DNA of 64,000 nucleotides. Origin: Xanthomonas sp. CFBP 8443. GTDB taxonomy: Bacteria > Pseudomonadota > Gammaproteobacteria > Xanthomonadales > Xanthomonadaceae. Positions 8,203 through 16,529 of this stretch are shown in pieces (positions within the stretch are counted from its first letter, which is position 1; every line of letters begins with the position of its first letter). The translations under genes were made by a program, and so were the position numbers. Location of the stretch: positions 2,046,001 through 2,110,000 of the forward strand of contig NZ_CP102592.1 in the NCBI RefSeq assembly GCF_025666195.1, written 5' to 3'. The notes beneath the pieces were generated by a model. That model saw only the letters and a list, made by a program, of their open reading frames with translations. It ran no database searches and was not told where the DNA came from.

Positions 8203-8775
8203 TCATTGGATCGCGACCGACGCATCCTTGCGCGCGGCCTTGATCATCAGGTGGGTCACGTCGTCCTTGTTCTTGTTGGTGATCAGCCCGACATGGGAAT
8301 AGAGAACCTTGCCGTCGTCATCGATCAGCACCAGGAGAGGTACCTGCTTTGCCCCCAACAAGTGCTGGGATTTGCCGGAAAGCTGTGCCACCGGGAATGC
8401 GAACGCATTGCTCTGGGCGTAATGCCGAAGCGCCTGCGCTGCGCCACTGCCCATCCCGATCATCGACGGCGCTGCGGTCCCTGCCTGTTGCAGGGTTTGC
8501 TGCAACGACCTGACGGCAGCATTGGAGCGCTCGCAGACAGGACAGCCGGGTTGAAAGAAATAGATCAACTGTCCGCTCCCGCCGGCCACGGTCAACGCCC
8601 GCCCCTGCACATCCACCATTTCGAGCGGTGGCAGCCATGTGCCCGGCTGCGGCCGCAGGCTTCGGTAAAAGGCTTGGTCCTGAAGCTCTTGCAACTGGCG
8701 GTTCTGATAGCCGAGCACGGCGACCAGGCTGCAGGCGACTGCCAAGGCAATGGCCAACAAGGGCGTACTTCTCAT
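8203..8775 (-). CDS. Membrane-anchored periplasmic redoxin (thioredoxin fold, MauD/TlpA-like)
   Basis: A 190-residue protein read from the ATG at 8775, which has GGGAG nine bases upstream; a start at 8790 is possible. Residues 5-22 are an uncleaved or cleaved N-terminal membrane segment. Residues 45-185 form a thioredoxin-like domain with the redox pair C78-P-V-C81 in FFQPGCPVCERS and the conserved cis-proline in QVPLLVLID. The CPVC active site and the short domain recall MauD, the disulphide factor for amine dehydrogenase maturation, and TlpA-like reductases. Its partner is the Cys-rich peptide 13 bases downstream. Direction of the reaction (oxidising, reducing or isomerising) cannot be told from sequence. 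Confidence 0.8.
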   Translation of the reverse strand: MRSTPLLAIALAVACSLVAVLGYQNRQLQELQDQAFYRSLRPQPGTWLPPLEMVDVQGRALTVAGGSGQLIYFFQPGCPVCERSNAAVRSLQQTLQQAGTAAPSMIGMGSGAAQALRHYAQSNAFAFPVAQLSGKSQHLLGAKQVPLLVLIDDDGKVLYSHVGLITNKNKDDVTHLMIKAARKDASVAIQ

Positions 8776-9098
8776 CGTGAGATCTCCCATATCCAGGGTG
8801 CGCGTTTGCAGTGAGCACTGCCGCACGCCGTCGTCCTTGTCCGCAGAGTAAGCGCGAGCTGCGAACCCGGTGATGGATGCTCATCCCAGTTCGCCGAACG
8901 CACCTAGGACAGCGGAAAGGGCGCGCCGCATCCGCTTGCAGCATTGCCGATTCGCGCACGTCGGCAGAGCAACTGCCGGCGTGTCGAACCATGGCATTGG
9001 CGCCGGTCATGCCTCGCGCTTTCGGCGGTGGTGCGCTTGTCGCCTGCAATCGCTAGCATGCGCCAGGGCGGTAGTGTCCGGGCGCGAGGAGACCGATC
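8776..9098. other. Divergent intergenic region, redoxin operon / S41 peptidase
   Basis: About 320 bases with no supportable gene. It separates the minus-strand redoxin operon from the plus-strand S41 peptidase and must contain both promoters. An AGGAG ribosome site for the peptidase (9086-9091) is the only signal I can point to. Confidence 0.5.
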
Positions 9099-10145
9099 AT
9101 GTGGCGGATGGCGATTTACGGGGCGGCGGCGTGGGCATTTCTCTGCCTGCAGACGCCGGCACAGGCGCAAACCGCAGCGGTGACTTCTGCCGAGCGGGAC
9201 GCACTGATCCATGCGGTGGCGGTCAAGTTGGAAGCGGAGTACATCGATCCAGCGCTGGCCAGAAAAATGGGCAAGGCGCTGCAGCGTCACGCCGCGCGCG
9301 GCGACTACGAACGTATCGACGACCCCGCCGCACTGACCCGCCGCCTGACCGAGGACCTGCGCGCGGTCAGCCACGACGGGCACCTGTGGCTGGAATACCA
9401 CCCGGAGGGCGCCCGCGACGAACCGCTGTATCCCAGCCGCGCCGACCTGGATGCGGCGCGGCCGGCGGTCGCCAGGGACAACTTCGCCTTCGACAAGGTC
9501 GAGCGGATGCAGGGCAACGTCGGCTACGTCAAGTTCCGCATCTTCGCCTATCCCTACCTGGCGGCGGCGACCGCCAGCTCGGCGATGGACTTCGTCGCCA
9601 ACACCGATGCGCTGATCATCGACCTGCGCGAGAATTTCGGCGGCGATCCGGCGATGGTGGCGTTCATCGCCAGCTATCTGTTCGACGGCCGCGTGCACTT
9701 GAACTACATCTACACCCGCAAGGACGGCGCGACCGAGCAGTTCTGGACCACGCCGACGGTGCCCGGGCGCGCGTTCGGCGGCAGCAAGCCGGTGTACGTC
9801 CTGACCAGCAAGCAGACGTTCTCCGCGGCCGAGGATTTCGCCTACGCGCTGAAGCATCTCAAGCGCGCCACCGTGGTCGGCGAGGCCACCGGCGGCGGCG
9901 CGCATCCCAGCCGCGCCTTCCGGCTCACCGAGCATTTCGCCATCAGCGTGCCGTATGCGAAATCGGTGAGCCCGATCACCGGCGGCAACTGGGAGGGTGA
10001 CGGGGTGGCGCCGGATGTCGCGGTGCCGGCGGCGCAGGCGTTGCAGACGGCCTACCGCATGAGCCTGGAGGGCCTGCTGGCGGCGAGCCGCGATGCGGGC
10101 GAGACCGAACGCCTGCGCGGGTTGCTGGAAACGCTCGGCAAATAG
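9099..10145 (+). CDS. Secreted S41-family peptidase (IRBP/tricorn-like)
   Basis: A 348-residue protein with a signal peptide (cleavage near AQA-QTAAV, residue 24). Residues 28-110 resemble the helical N-terminal domain of retinol-binding-protein-like S41 members, and 130-320 are the S41 catalytic core. The probable nucleophile is the serine in TSKQTFSAAEDFAYAL (near residue 242), with ALIIDLRENFGGD as the conserved strand-glycine block and GEATGGGAHPS nearby. No PDZ domain is present, which separates it from CtpA-type tail-specific proteases. The AGGAG ribosome site upstream supports the ATG at 9099. The biological substrate is unknown; no linked gene suggests one. Confidence 0.85.
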   Translation: MWRMAIYGAAAWAFLCLQTPAQAQTAAVTSAERDALIHAVAVKLEAEYIDPALARKMGKALQRHAARGDYERIDDPAALTRRLTEDLRAVSHDGHLWLEYHPEGARDEPLYPSRADLDAARPAVARDNFAFDKVERMQGNVGYVKFRIFAYPYLAAATASSAMDFVANTDALIIDLRENFGGDPAMVAFIASYLFDGRVHLNYIYTRKDGATEQFWTTPTVPGRAFGGSKPVYVLTSKQTFSAAEDFAYALKHLKRATVVGEATGGGAHPSRAFRLTEHFAISVPYAKSVSPITGGNWEGDGVAPDVAVPAAQALQTAYRMSLEGLLAASRDAGETERLRGLLETLGK

Positions 10146-10656
10146 CCGGCGCGCGCAGCGACGGCGGTACCGGCGCATGCGACCGAGATGCGGCCGCGCT
10201 CGTGCCTGCGCCGCGCGCTGGCGACGCCCCGCGCGGTGGCCACCAGCGACGTTGCAGATGCGGCGCCGCACGCGGCGTGCATTGCGTTGCATGGCGGCCT
10301 GGCCGAGGTCCAACGCCGGCAGCTGCAGCAATAACCGATTACCCATGATCATCTGTCCGATCACTAGGCTCGGTCCTGGGTGACGCGGTGCATGCCGGGC
10401 AGGTGCCGTGGCTTAAATCCGCCTGTCATGCCGTCGCCGCAGACTGGACGCGTGGCGCATGGCCACGCGGCCGCCGCCTCCCGATGCTTTTCAGTCGCCT
10501 TTCCCGGATGCCGCAGTGCGTGGCCGTGACGATCGCGCACGCGCCTGCAACGGCGTGCCGCATCGTCGCGCGTAGCGTGCGCGCGGCGCAGCACCAGCAG
10601 CCGAGGATGCCGACGTGGGCGCGGCGCTGCCCGCGTCGGGCCGCGGGAGCATGCGC
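10146..10656. other. Long intergenic region without a recognised gene
   Basis: About 510 bases between two same-strand genes. Open frames on both strands are Arg/Ala-rich and lack ribosome sites, so I do not call them. A lower-GC stretch around 10330-10375 could be a promoter for a small transcript or for the hydrolase, but I see no convincing hairpin or -10/-35 pair. Confidence 0.5.
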
Positions 10657-11772
10657 ATGAGCCGCGCATCCGTGCGCGCTGCGCTGCGGTCGGGCCGACG
10701 CGGCGGCAAATGGCGCAGACTGCGCTGGCCGCTGCTGATCGTGCTGGTGCTGCTGGCGGCGCTGGCGCTCGGGCCGCGGGTCGATTCGGCGCTGCCGCAG
10801 GTCGCGATGCCGAGCGTGCCGCAGGATCCGCTTGCGCTGCAGGCCTGGCTGGACGCGCGCGAACGCGCCACCCCGGGCCTGCGCAAGGACAACCAGGCGC
10901 GCATCGTCTGGGCCGACCCGGCGCATCCGGGGCGCCGCGATTGCGCCATCGTCTACCTGCACGGCTTCACCGCCAGCCAGGGCGAGGGCGCCCCCACCCA
11001 TCTGCGCCTGGCGCGCAGCTTCGGCTGCAATCTGTACCTGCCGCGATTGCCGGGGCACGGCCTGGTCGCCGCCGACGCCTTGCGCGGCGTCGATGCGCCG
11101 CGTCTGCTCGGCGGCGCGGCCGAGGCGCTGGCGGTGGCGCGAGTACTGGGCCGGCGGGTGGTGGTAATCGGCAACTCGATGGGCGGCGCGCTGGCGCTGC
11201 AGACCGTGGCTGCGCATCCGCAGCAGGTGCAGGCCCTGGTGCTGTGGTCGCCGCTGGTGCGCGAGCACGGCGAGCAACTGCAGCCGCTGCTGTGGCCGTG
11301 GGGCGCGCAGTTGCTGCTGTGGTCGCGCAACGGCGGCGATCCGGTCATGCGCTATCCGGTCGACAGCGGCTACTGGGCCGACGCCACCCATGTCGACGGC
11401 TACCGCGCGCTGGCCGCGCTGACCCGCGGCGGCATGCTGCCGGCGACCTATGCGCGGATCCGTGTGCCGGTGTTCCTCGGCTACTACTATCGCGACGCGC
11501 AGCAGCAGGACGCGACGGTGTCGGTGGCGGCGATGCAGGCGATGTTCGCGCAGCTGGGCACCCCAAAGGCGCTGCGCCAGGCGGTGGATTTTCCGGAGGC
11601 CGGCAACCATGTGCTGGCCTCGCCGATCCGCTCCAGGGCGGTGCCGGCGGTGTTCGCGGCGACGTGCCGGTTCCTGGCCGGCAAGGGCGGACTGACCCAG
11701 CCGGCGGAGCTGCCCGACTGCGCCGCGGCGTGGGCTGCCGACGAGCGCGCGGACGCGGCGGCGGCGCGCTGA
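10657..11772 (+). CDS. Membrane-anchored alpha/beta hydrolase (carboxylesterase-like)
   Basis: A 371-residue protein. The ATG at 10657 has GGGAG seven bases upstream, whereas the ATG at 10651 would be too close to it. After a basic stretch (RRGGKWRR) one membrane helix (about residues 26-45) anchors it, so the hydrolase domain is probably periplasmic. The fold's landmarks are visible: oxyanion block YLHGFTASQGEG, nucleophile elbow GNSMGGA, and the histidine in PEAGNHVLASP. The G-x-S-x-G elbow and HGF block recall monoglyceride lipase/Est30-type carboxylesterases. It ends 22 bases before the convergent MFS gene. Substrate is not predictable. Confidence 0.8.
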   Translation: MSRASVRAALRSGRRGGKWRRLRWPLLIVLVLLAALALGPRVDSALPQVAMPSVPQDPLALQAWLDARERATPGLRKDNQARIVWADPAHPGRRDCAIVYLHGFTASQGEGAPTHLRLARSFGCNLYLPRLPGHGLVAADALRGVDAPRLLGGAAEALAVARVLGRRVVVIGNSMGGALALQTVAAHPQQVQALVLWSPLVREHGEQLQPLLWPWGAQLLLWSRNGGDPVMRYPVDSGYWADATHVDGYRALAALTRGGMLPATYARIRVPVFLGYYYRDAQQQDATVSVAAMQAMFAQLGTPKALRQAVDFPEAGNHVLASPIRSRAVPAVFAATCRFLAGKGGLTQPAELPDCAAAWAADERADAAAAR

Positions 11773-11794
11773 GCGGCGCGCCGCCCGCACGCCG

Positions 11795-13042
11795 TCATTG
11801 CAGTTCGCGCAGGTCCAGCTTGCGCAGTTTCGGCGCCTTCCAGGCGGTGGTCGCGACCACGCCCAGGGTCACGCAACCGCCGATCACCACCGCCGGCACC
11901 AGGCCGACCAGTCGCGCCATGACACCGTCGTAGAACGCGCCCAGCTCGTTCGACGAGCCGATGAAGATGCCGCTGATCGAGGACACCCGCCCGCGCATCG
12001 CATCCGGCGTGGCCAGCTGCAGGATGGTCGAGCGCACGATCACCGACACGCCGTCGCACATGCCGTAGACCAGCAGGATCGCCGCCGACAGCCAGAAATG
12101 CCGCGACAGGCCGAAGGCGATGGTGCACAGGCCGAAGCCGGCCACCGCCAGCAGCAGGATGCGACCCGCATTGCGCTGCAGCGGGCGCCGCGCCAGCCAC
12201 AGCCCGACCAGCACCGAGCCCAGCGCCGGCGCGCCGCGCAGGATGCCCAGGCCCTCGGGACCGTAGTGCAGGATGTCGTGGATGAAGGCCGGCAGCATCG
12301 ATACCGCGCCGCCGAGCAGCACCGAGAACATGTCCAGCGCCATCGCGCCGAGCATGATCTGGTTGGAGAACACGAACTGCGCGCCCTCGGCGATGCTGCG
12401 GAAGATCGGCGCGCGCGGGCCGTCGTTGACCGGCTCGGCGACGCGCAGCAGGAACAGCGCCAGCATCGCCACGCAGGCCACCGCCATCGCCACGCCGTAG
12501 GACAGGCCCTTGCCGCCCCAGCCGACCAGCACCCCGCCCAGCGCCGGCCCGATCACCATGCCGGTCTGGAACACCACGCTGCCGATGCTGGCGCCGCGCG
12601 CATACGCCTCGCGCGGCAAGGCGCGCGCGAACAGCGCGTTGTAGACCGGCGACAGGAACGCGCGCGCGGCGCCGGTCAGCGCGATCGCGGCGTAGATCGG
12701 CCATACGCCGTGCATCGGCAGCCAGCCACGGGTCAGCGCGGTCAGTACTCCTGCGGTCGCGACCAGGCCCAGGCTGGCGAGCATGCCCAGCCGGCGCCGC
12801 GGCAGGTGATCGACCAGGTAGCCGGCGAACGGCGCGATGCAGAAGAACGGCAGGATCTCGGCCAGCCCGATCAGCCCCAGCGAGAACGGATTGCGGGTGA
12901 TCTCGTAGATGTGCCAGCCGACCGTGACCGCGACGATCTGGTAGGACAGCATCGTGCAGATGCGGTAGGCCAGCACCAGCGCGAAGCCGGGATGCGCCAG
13001 CAGCGTGCGCAGACTTTGTGCAGGAGGGAGCGGGGCGCTCAT
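11795..13042 (-). CDS. MFS transporter (MFS_3, enterobactin-exporter-like)
   Basis: A 415-residue inner-membrane protein with about twelve hydrophobic segments. The ATG at 13042 overlaps the sufE stop (ATGA), which fixes the start and shows translational coupling. The first helices carry YQIVAVTVGWHIYEITRNPFSLGLIGLAEILP, cited here only as the region of residues 34-66, followed by the cytoplasmic VDHLPRRRLG loop typical of this family. MFS_3 members include EntS-like siderophore exporters and macrolide efflux pumps. The cargo is unknown. Pairing with sufE may reflect shared transcription only. Confidence 0.82.
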   Translation of the reverse strand: MSAPLPPAQSLRTLLAHPGFALVLAYRICTMLSYQIVAVTVGWHIYEITRNPFSLGLIGLAEILPFFCIAPFAGYLVDHLPRRRLGMLASLGLVATAGVLTALTRGWLPMHGVWPIYAAIALTGAARAFLSPVYNALFARALPREAYARGASIGSVVFQTGMVIGPALGGVLVGWGGKGLSYGVAMAVACVAMLALFLLRVAEPVNDGPRAPIFRSIAEGAQFVFSNQIMLGAMALDMFSVLLGGAVSMLPAFIHDILHYGPEGLGILRGAPALGSVLVGLWLARRPLQRNAGRILLLAVAGFGLCTIAFGLSRHFWLSAAILLVYGMCDGVSVIVRSTILQLATPDAMRGRVSSISGIFIGSSNELGAFYDGVMARLVGLVPAVVIGGCVTLGVVATTAWKAPKLRKLDLRELQ

Positions 13043-13476
13043 GCCTGCGCGCGCGCGCTGTCCTGGATGAACGCCAAAATCGCGGCCAGGCCGTTGCTGC
13101 GGGTCGGCGACAGGTGCTTGCCCAGGCCGATGGCGGCGACGAAGTCCGGCGCGGTGGCGAGGATGTCGGCGGCGCTGCGCCCGGAGTAGACCCGCAGCGC
13201 GAGGTAGATCAGGCCGGAGACGATCGCCGAATCGCTGATCGCATGGAACACCAGGCGCTGCGCATCGCCCTCGGGCACGATCCAGACCATCGACTGGCAG
13301 CCGTGCAGGCGGTGTTCCTCGATTTTCCATTCCTCGGGGAACGCGGGCAGCTTGCGGCCCAGATCGATCAGGTACTGGTAGCGCTCGGACCAGTCGCCGA
13401 AGAAGCCGAATTCTTCGGCGATGGCGGCCTGGGCGTCGGCGGGCGTGGGTTCGAGCGGGAAGTCGGTATCGGTCAT
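13039..13476 (-). CDS. sufE: SufE-family cysteine desulfuration protein
   Basis: A 145-residue cytosolic protein that takes persulfide sulfur from a cysteine desulfurase (SufS/CsdA) for Fe-S cluster assembly. The acceptor cysteine is Cys60 in the block HRLHGCQSMVWI. The rest follows the family (EEFGFFGDWSERYQYLIDLG near the start, SGRSAADIL and GLGKHLSPTRSNGL later). Start at the ATG 13476. The 5' end of this gene, with its start codon, is repeated at 13689-13794. The stop overlaps the MFS start. Confidence 0.9.
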   Translation of the reverse strand: MTDTDFPLEPTPADAQAAIAEEFGFFGDWSERYQYLIDLGRKLPAFPEEWKIEEHRLHGCQSMVWIVPEGDAQRLVFHAISDSAIVSGLIYLALRVYSGRSAADILATAPDFVAAIGLGKHLSPTRSNGLAAILAFIQDSARAQA

Positions 13477-13551
13477 CGCAAATCCAAGATCAATCGGTAA
13501 AGCCCCTCTCCCCCCGGGAGAGGGGTTGGGGTGAGGGTACGGGCGCAGCCT
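13446..13551. repeat. First copy of a duplicated segment spanning the sufE 5' end
   Basis: These 106 bases include the first ten codons and start of sufE plus the left part of a dispersed intergenic repeat. The same segment recurs 243 bases on, at 13689-13794, with only two differences that I see (13462/13705 and 13489/13732). Similarity fades over the following 15 bases. Confidence 0.85.
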
Positions 13552-13895
13552 TGCGAGAAATCGATGCACACCGCTTCGCTCGTAGCCTCATCGGCGCTGC
13601 CGTACCCTCATCCGCCCCTTCGGGGCACCTTCTCCCGGTGGGAGGGAAAGAGCTCGGCTGCGATTCCAGCACGCGCCTTTTCGAGGACTGGGTTCGAGCG
13701 GGAAATCGGTATCGGTCATCGCAAATCCAAGTTCAATCGGTAAAGCCCCTCTCCCCCCGGGAGAGGGGTTGGGGTGAGGGTACGGGCGCAGCCTCGTGAA
13801 AAATCGACGCCAGTTGCTTCGCCCGTACCCTCATCCGGCGCTGCGCGCCACCTTCCCCCGAAAAGGGGGCCGTGGTCCCGATGGGAGAAGGAAGC
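13499..13895. repeat. Two dispersed palindromic intergenic elements (CCCCTCTCCC...GGGAGAAGG type)
   Basis: Each element starts with a hairpin CCCTCTCCCCCCGGGAGAGGG followed by TTGGGGTGAGGGTACG. Each ends with an inverted, diverged counterpart, CGTACCCTCATCCG... then ACCTTCTCCCGGTGGGAG. The first spans about 13499-13650 and the second about 13742-13895. A third member lies at 18879-19108. The inverted ends and interior without a gene are what a miniature inverted-repeat element would look like. Coding of any protein is not apparent. Confidence 0.75.
13689..13794 (-). pseudogene. Duplicated remnant of the sufE 5' end
   Basis: Second copy of the 13446-13551 segment. It keeps an ATG (13719) and about nine sufE codons read on the minus strand, then runs into unrelated sequence, so it cannot make SufE. 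The copy probably arose together with the dispersed intergenic repeat that forms its other half. It lies between sufE and cysS and may carry a duplicate of the sufE ribosome site and leader. Confidence 0.75.
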
Positions 13896-13897
13896 GC

Positions 13898-15307
13898 TCA
13901 GCCGCGCTTCCAACGCACGCCTTGCGCGGTGTCTTCCAGCACCACGCCTTCGGCGGCCAACTGCTGGCGGATCGCGTCGGCGCGGGCGAAGTCGCGGCTC
14001 TGCTTGGCGGCGCTGCGTTCGTCGATCAACGCCTGGATGCGCGCATCGTCGCCGTCGCCGGCGCCACGGTTGAACCAGGCCGTCGGTGTCTGCTGCAGCA
14101 GGCCCAGCGCCAAGCCTGCGCCGAGCAGGTCGGATTTGGCCTGCCGCAACTGCGCTTCCAACTGCACGTCGCGCGTTGCATCGGCAGCGCCGGCCGGCGC
14201 GAGCAGTTGCCGCGCGGCAGCGGCAATCCGCGACACTTCCGCCAGCGCCTGGGGGGTGTTGAGGTCGTCGTTCAGCGCCTCCTCGATGGCCGCCGGAATC
14301 GCAGCGGCCGCCTGGATGCCGTCCAGATCGCGCAACGTCCCATACAGCCGGTCCAGGGTGCGCACCGATTGCTCGATCAGCGCATCGGACCAGTCCAGCG
14401 GCTGCCGGTAGTGCGCGCTGAGCAGCGCGTAGCGCAGCGCTTCGGGCGGGTGCCGGTCGATCAGTGCGTGCACGGTCTCGATGTTGCCCAGCGACTTGCT
14501 CATCTTGGCGCCGCCGAAGTTGAGCATGCCGTTGTGCAGCCAGAACCGGGCGAAGGTGGCGCCGCCGTGGGCGCACTCGCTCTGCGCGATCTCGTTCTCG
14601 TGGTGCGGGAACTGCAGGTCCACGCCGCCGGCGTGGAGGTCGATGGTCGGCCCCAGGTGCGCGGCGGCCATCGCCGAGCACTCGATGTGCCAGCCTGGAC
14701 GGCCGCGGCCCCACGGCGAATCCCAGCCGGGCAGGTCGTCGCTGGACGGCTTCCACAGCACGAAGTCGCCCGGGTCGCGCTTGTACGGGGCGACCTCGAC
14801 GCGGGCGCCGGCCAGCATCTCCTCCGGGTCGCGGCGCGACAGCTTGCCGTAGCCGGCGAAGCTGGCCACCGCGAACAGCACGTGGCCCTCCGCCGCATAG
14901 GCGTGGCCGCTGCCGACCAGCCGTTCGATCATCGCCACGATCTGCGGGATGTGCGCGGTGGCCTCCGGCTCCAGGTCCGGCGGGGTCACGCCCAGCGCGG
15001 CCATGTCCTGCCGGTAGATGGCGGCGAAGCGGTCGGTGATGGTGCCGATCGGCACGCCCTGCGCCTGCGCGGCGGCGTTGATCTTGTCGTCCACGTCGGT
15101 GATGTTGCGCGCGTAGCGCAGCGCGCCGTAGCGGCGCCGCAGCAGCGCGGCGAGCACGTCGAACACCACCGGGCCGCGCGCGTTGCCGATATGCGCGTAG
15201 TTGTAGACGGTGGGGCCGCAGACATACAGCGTGGGGCCGGCCACCGGGTCGAGCGGTTCGAAGGCGTCGACCCGGCGGGTCAGGTTGTTGTGCAGGCGCA
15301 GGGTCAT
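13898..15307 (-). CDS. cysS: Cysteinyl-tRNA synthetase
   Basis: A 469-residue class I synthetase that charges tRNA-Cys. The ATG at 15307 ([13 protein letters not shown]) matches the usual start; one at 15313 adds two residues. Landmarks: [19 protein letters not shown] with the HIGN signature and a zinc cysteine, [13 protein letters not shown] and [12 protein letters not shown] with the other zinc ligands, and the KMSKSLGN loop near residue 265. The C-terminal helical anticodon domain is complete. It stands alone on the minus strand behind two intergenic repeats, with a divergent intergenic region upstream. Confidence 0.96.
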   Translation of the reverse strand: MTLRLHNNLTRRVDAFEPLDPVAGPTLYVCGPTVYNYAHIGNARGPVVFDVLAALLRRRYGALRYARNITDVDDKINAAAQAQGVPIGTITDRFAAIYRQDMAALGVTPPDLEPEATAHIPQIVAMIERLVGSGHAYAAEGHVLFAVASFAGYGKLSRRDPEEMLAGARVEVAPYKRDPGDFVLWKPSSDDLPGWDSPWGRGRPGWHIECSAMAAAHLGPTIDLHAGGVDLQFPHHENEIAQSECAHGGATFARFWLHNGMLNFGGAKMSKSLGNIETVHALIDRHPPEALRYALLSAHYRQPLDWSDALIEQSVRTLDRLYGTLRDLDGIQAAAAIPAAIEEALNDDLNTPQALAEVSRIAAAARQLLAPAGAADATRDVQLEAQLRQAKSDLLGAGLALGLLQQTPTAWFNRGAGDGDDARIQALIDERSAAKQSRDFARADAIRQQLAAEGVVLEDTAQGVRWKRG

Positions 15308-15696
15308 CGGCATCGGGCGTGGGGAAGCCGGTCGATTCTACCGGCAGCGGCCCGGGGCGTCTCATCCGTTGCCGTGGCCGCCGAATCGTGTCCGGCAGGC
15401 CCCAGCCGGCAAGGGCGGCAGTCACGACCGGCGGCCAGCGGCCAGAGTGCGCCAGGCGCCTGACAGCCTGCGGGCAGCAGCTTCGACCGTCGCCTGTCGT
15501 GCGTCCGACCGGCGCATCGAACGCATGCGGGCGCGCATTCGCTGCCTCTCACTTCCTCGCGCCGCGCACGCGACGCCTGTCCCGAATGGACGGGTGCCCC
15601 GGGGCGGGGCAGGCAGCCTGGGCGTAGGCTCGCGTTCAGCCCGACGCAAGGCGCCATGCCTACACTGCTCGTTCTGTCCTTCGAAGCCTGGTGCCG
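15308..15696. other. Divergent intergenic region cysS / exported protein
   Basis: Almost 390 bases without a gene I can support. Several short Arg-rich frames on both strands have no start signals. The region must hold the cysS promoter on the minus strand and that of the plus-strand exported protein; I see no distinct motif. Confidence 0.5.
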
Positions 15697-16233
15697 ATGC
15701 GTCCGTACCTGTTGTTGCCGCTGGTCGGCCTGTTCGCATGCGGCGCGGCGCCGGTCTGGGCGCAGGACAGCGAGACGCGCAACCGCGTGGTGGTGATCGA
15801 GAACGTCAGGCTCGACTACGCGCAGGTCCTCAACGTGGAGCCGGTCTACCAGACCTTGCGCGCGACCCGCACCGAGCAGCAGTGCGACGCGGTGGAGGCG
15901 CCACCCCCGGCCCCGGCCGCGGCCAAGCCGGCGCAGGACGACAGCCGCTTGAACCGGTTGATGGATTCGGTGAAGGACATCTTCAGCCGCCGCCACGAAG
16001 AGGCGCCCGCGCCGGTGGCCGCCGCGGCGCCGGCGCCGCCGTCGAGCGGGCGCAACTGCCGCATGGTCGAGGTCGGCCGCGAGTTCCGCCGCCCGATCGC
16101 CTACGACGTGGACTATGTGTACAAGGGCACCAAGTACCGCTCGCGACTGCCGGAGGATCCGGGCAACCGGCTGCGCATCCGCGTGTCGGTGGCGCCGTAC
16201 GTGCCCGATGCGCTCGTGGTGCCGCCGCGCTGA
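15697..16233 (+). CDS. Exported protein of unknown function with a surface-antigen-like C-terminal block
   Basis: A 178-residue protein with a signal peptide (MRPYLLLPLVGLFACGAAPV, cleavage near VWA-Q). The ATG at 15697 is preferred to the GTG two codons earlier. Residues 65-120 are Pro/Ala-rich. The C-terminal block YDVDYVYKGTKYRSRLPEDP (about residues 140-160) followed by LRIRVSVAP resembles the ending of many glycine-zipper 'surface antigen' proteins of proteobacteria, but the glycine zipper itself is absent. Two cysteines (one before the Pro-rich stretch, one in GRNCRMVEVGREFRRP) could form a disulphide. It lies upstream of the arginine operon but probably has its own transcript. Confidence 0.6.
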   Translation: MRPYLLLPLVGLFACGAAPVWAQDSETRNRVVVIENVRLDYAQVLNVEPVYQTLRATRTEQQCDAVEAPPPAPAAAKPAQDDSRLNRLMDSVKDIFSRRHEEAPAPVAAAAPAPPSSGRNCRMVEVGREFRRPIAYDVDYVYKGTKYRSRLPEDPGNRLRIRVSVAPYVPDALVVPPR

Positions 16234-16278
16234 GCGCGCGCTTGCGCCTGCGGCGTGCGCGTGCGAGGATGCGCGCCG

Positions 16279-16380
16279 ATGAAAGCGAACCTGCCCCAGC
16301 ACGATCTCAGCGCCGCCCGCATGGCCTCGGGCATGACGTCGCGCGCGCGCCGACCGGAATCCCACATCCTGGCTGGGTAA
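16279..16380 (+). CDS. Candidate arginine leader peptide of the arg operon
   Basis: A 33-codon open frame with ATG at 16279, GAGGA at 16265-16269 as ribosome site, and TAA at 16378. It encodes MKANLPQHDLSAARM... and ends ...TSRARRPESHILAG. Three of four consecutive codons (16342-16353: CGC, GCG, CGC, CGA) are for Arg, with another CGC at 16318. The stop codon lies inside GGCTGGGT-AA, which can pair with the left arm of the terminator hairpin 30 bases downstream. This is the layout of a ribosome-stalling leader peptide as in trp or his operons. No conservation data are available to me, so it remains a candidate. Confidence 0.5.
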   Translation: MKANLPQHDLSAARMASGMTSRARRPESHILAG

Positions 16381-16433
16381 CCGGAGCGCTGTGCCGTTCG
16401 TTCTGAAAACCCAGCCCGAGGCTGGGTTTTTTC
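16371..16433 (+). promoter_or_regulatory. Candidate transcription attenuator upstream of argF'
   Basis: Three segments can pair in two ways. Segment 1 is GGCTGGGT (16371-16378), within the leader peptide's last codons and stop. Segment 2 is AACCCAGCC (16408-16416). Segment 3 is GGCTGGGTT (16420-16428). Segments 2 and 3 make an intrinsic terminator followed by T's; segments 1 and 2 make an 8-bp antiterminator. A ribosome stalled at the Arg codons (16342-16353) would leave segment 1 free and favour read-through. A ribosome that reaches the stop would cover segment 1 and favour termination. The logic fits arginine control of the operon but is inferred from pairing alone. Confidence 0.5.
16406..16433 (+). 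terminator. Rho-independent terminator hairpin between 15697 gene and argF'
   Basis: AAAACCCAGCC, a CGA loop and GGCTGGGTTTT, followed by further T's: an 11-bp stem with a T-run. It certainly looks like an intrinsic terminator. Whether it simply ends the upstream gene or attenuates the arginine operon is discussed with the leader peptide. Confidence 0.88.
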
Positions 16434-16529
16434 GTTTTCATGCCCCGGAAAGGTTTCACCCGTAAAGAACTAACCGCGCGTCCCGCGCACGCCACCGCCC
16501 GGTGGCTCCACGCAGCAAAGGATGGATCG

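Noticed and set aside
10364..10669. 101-codon minus-strand frame in the gap before the alpha/beta hydrolase
   Set aside because: Arg/His/Ala-rich composition, no signal or motif, no ribosome site, and overlap with the start of the hydrolase.
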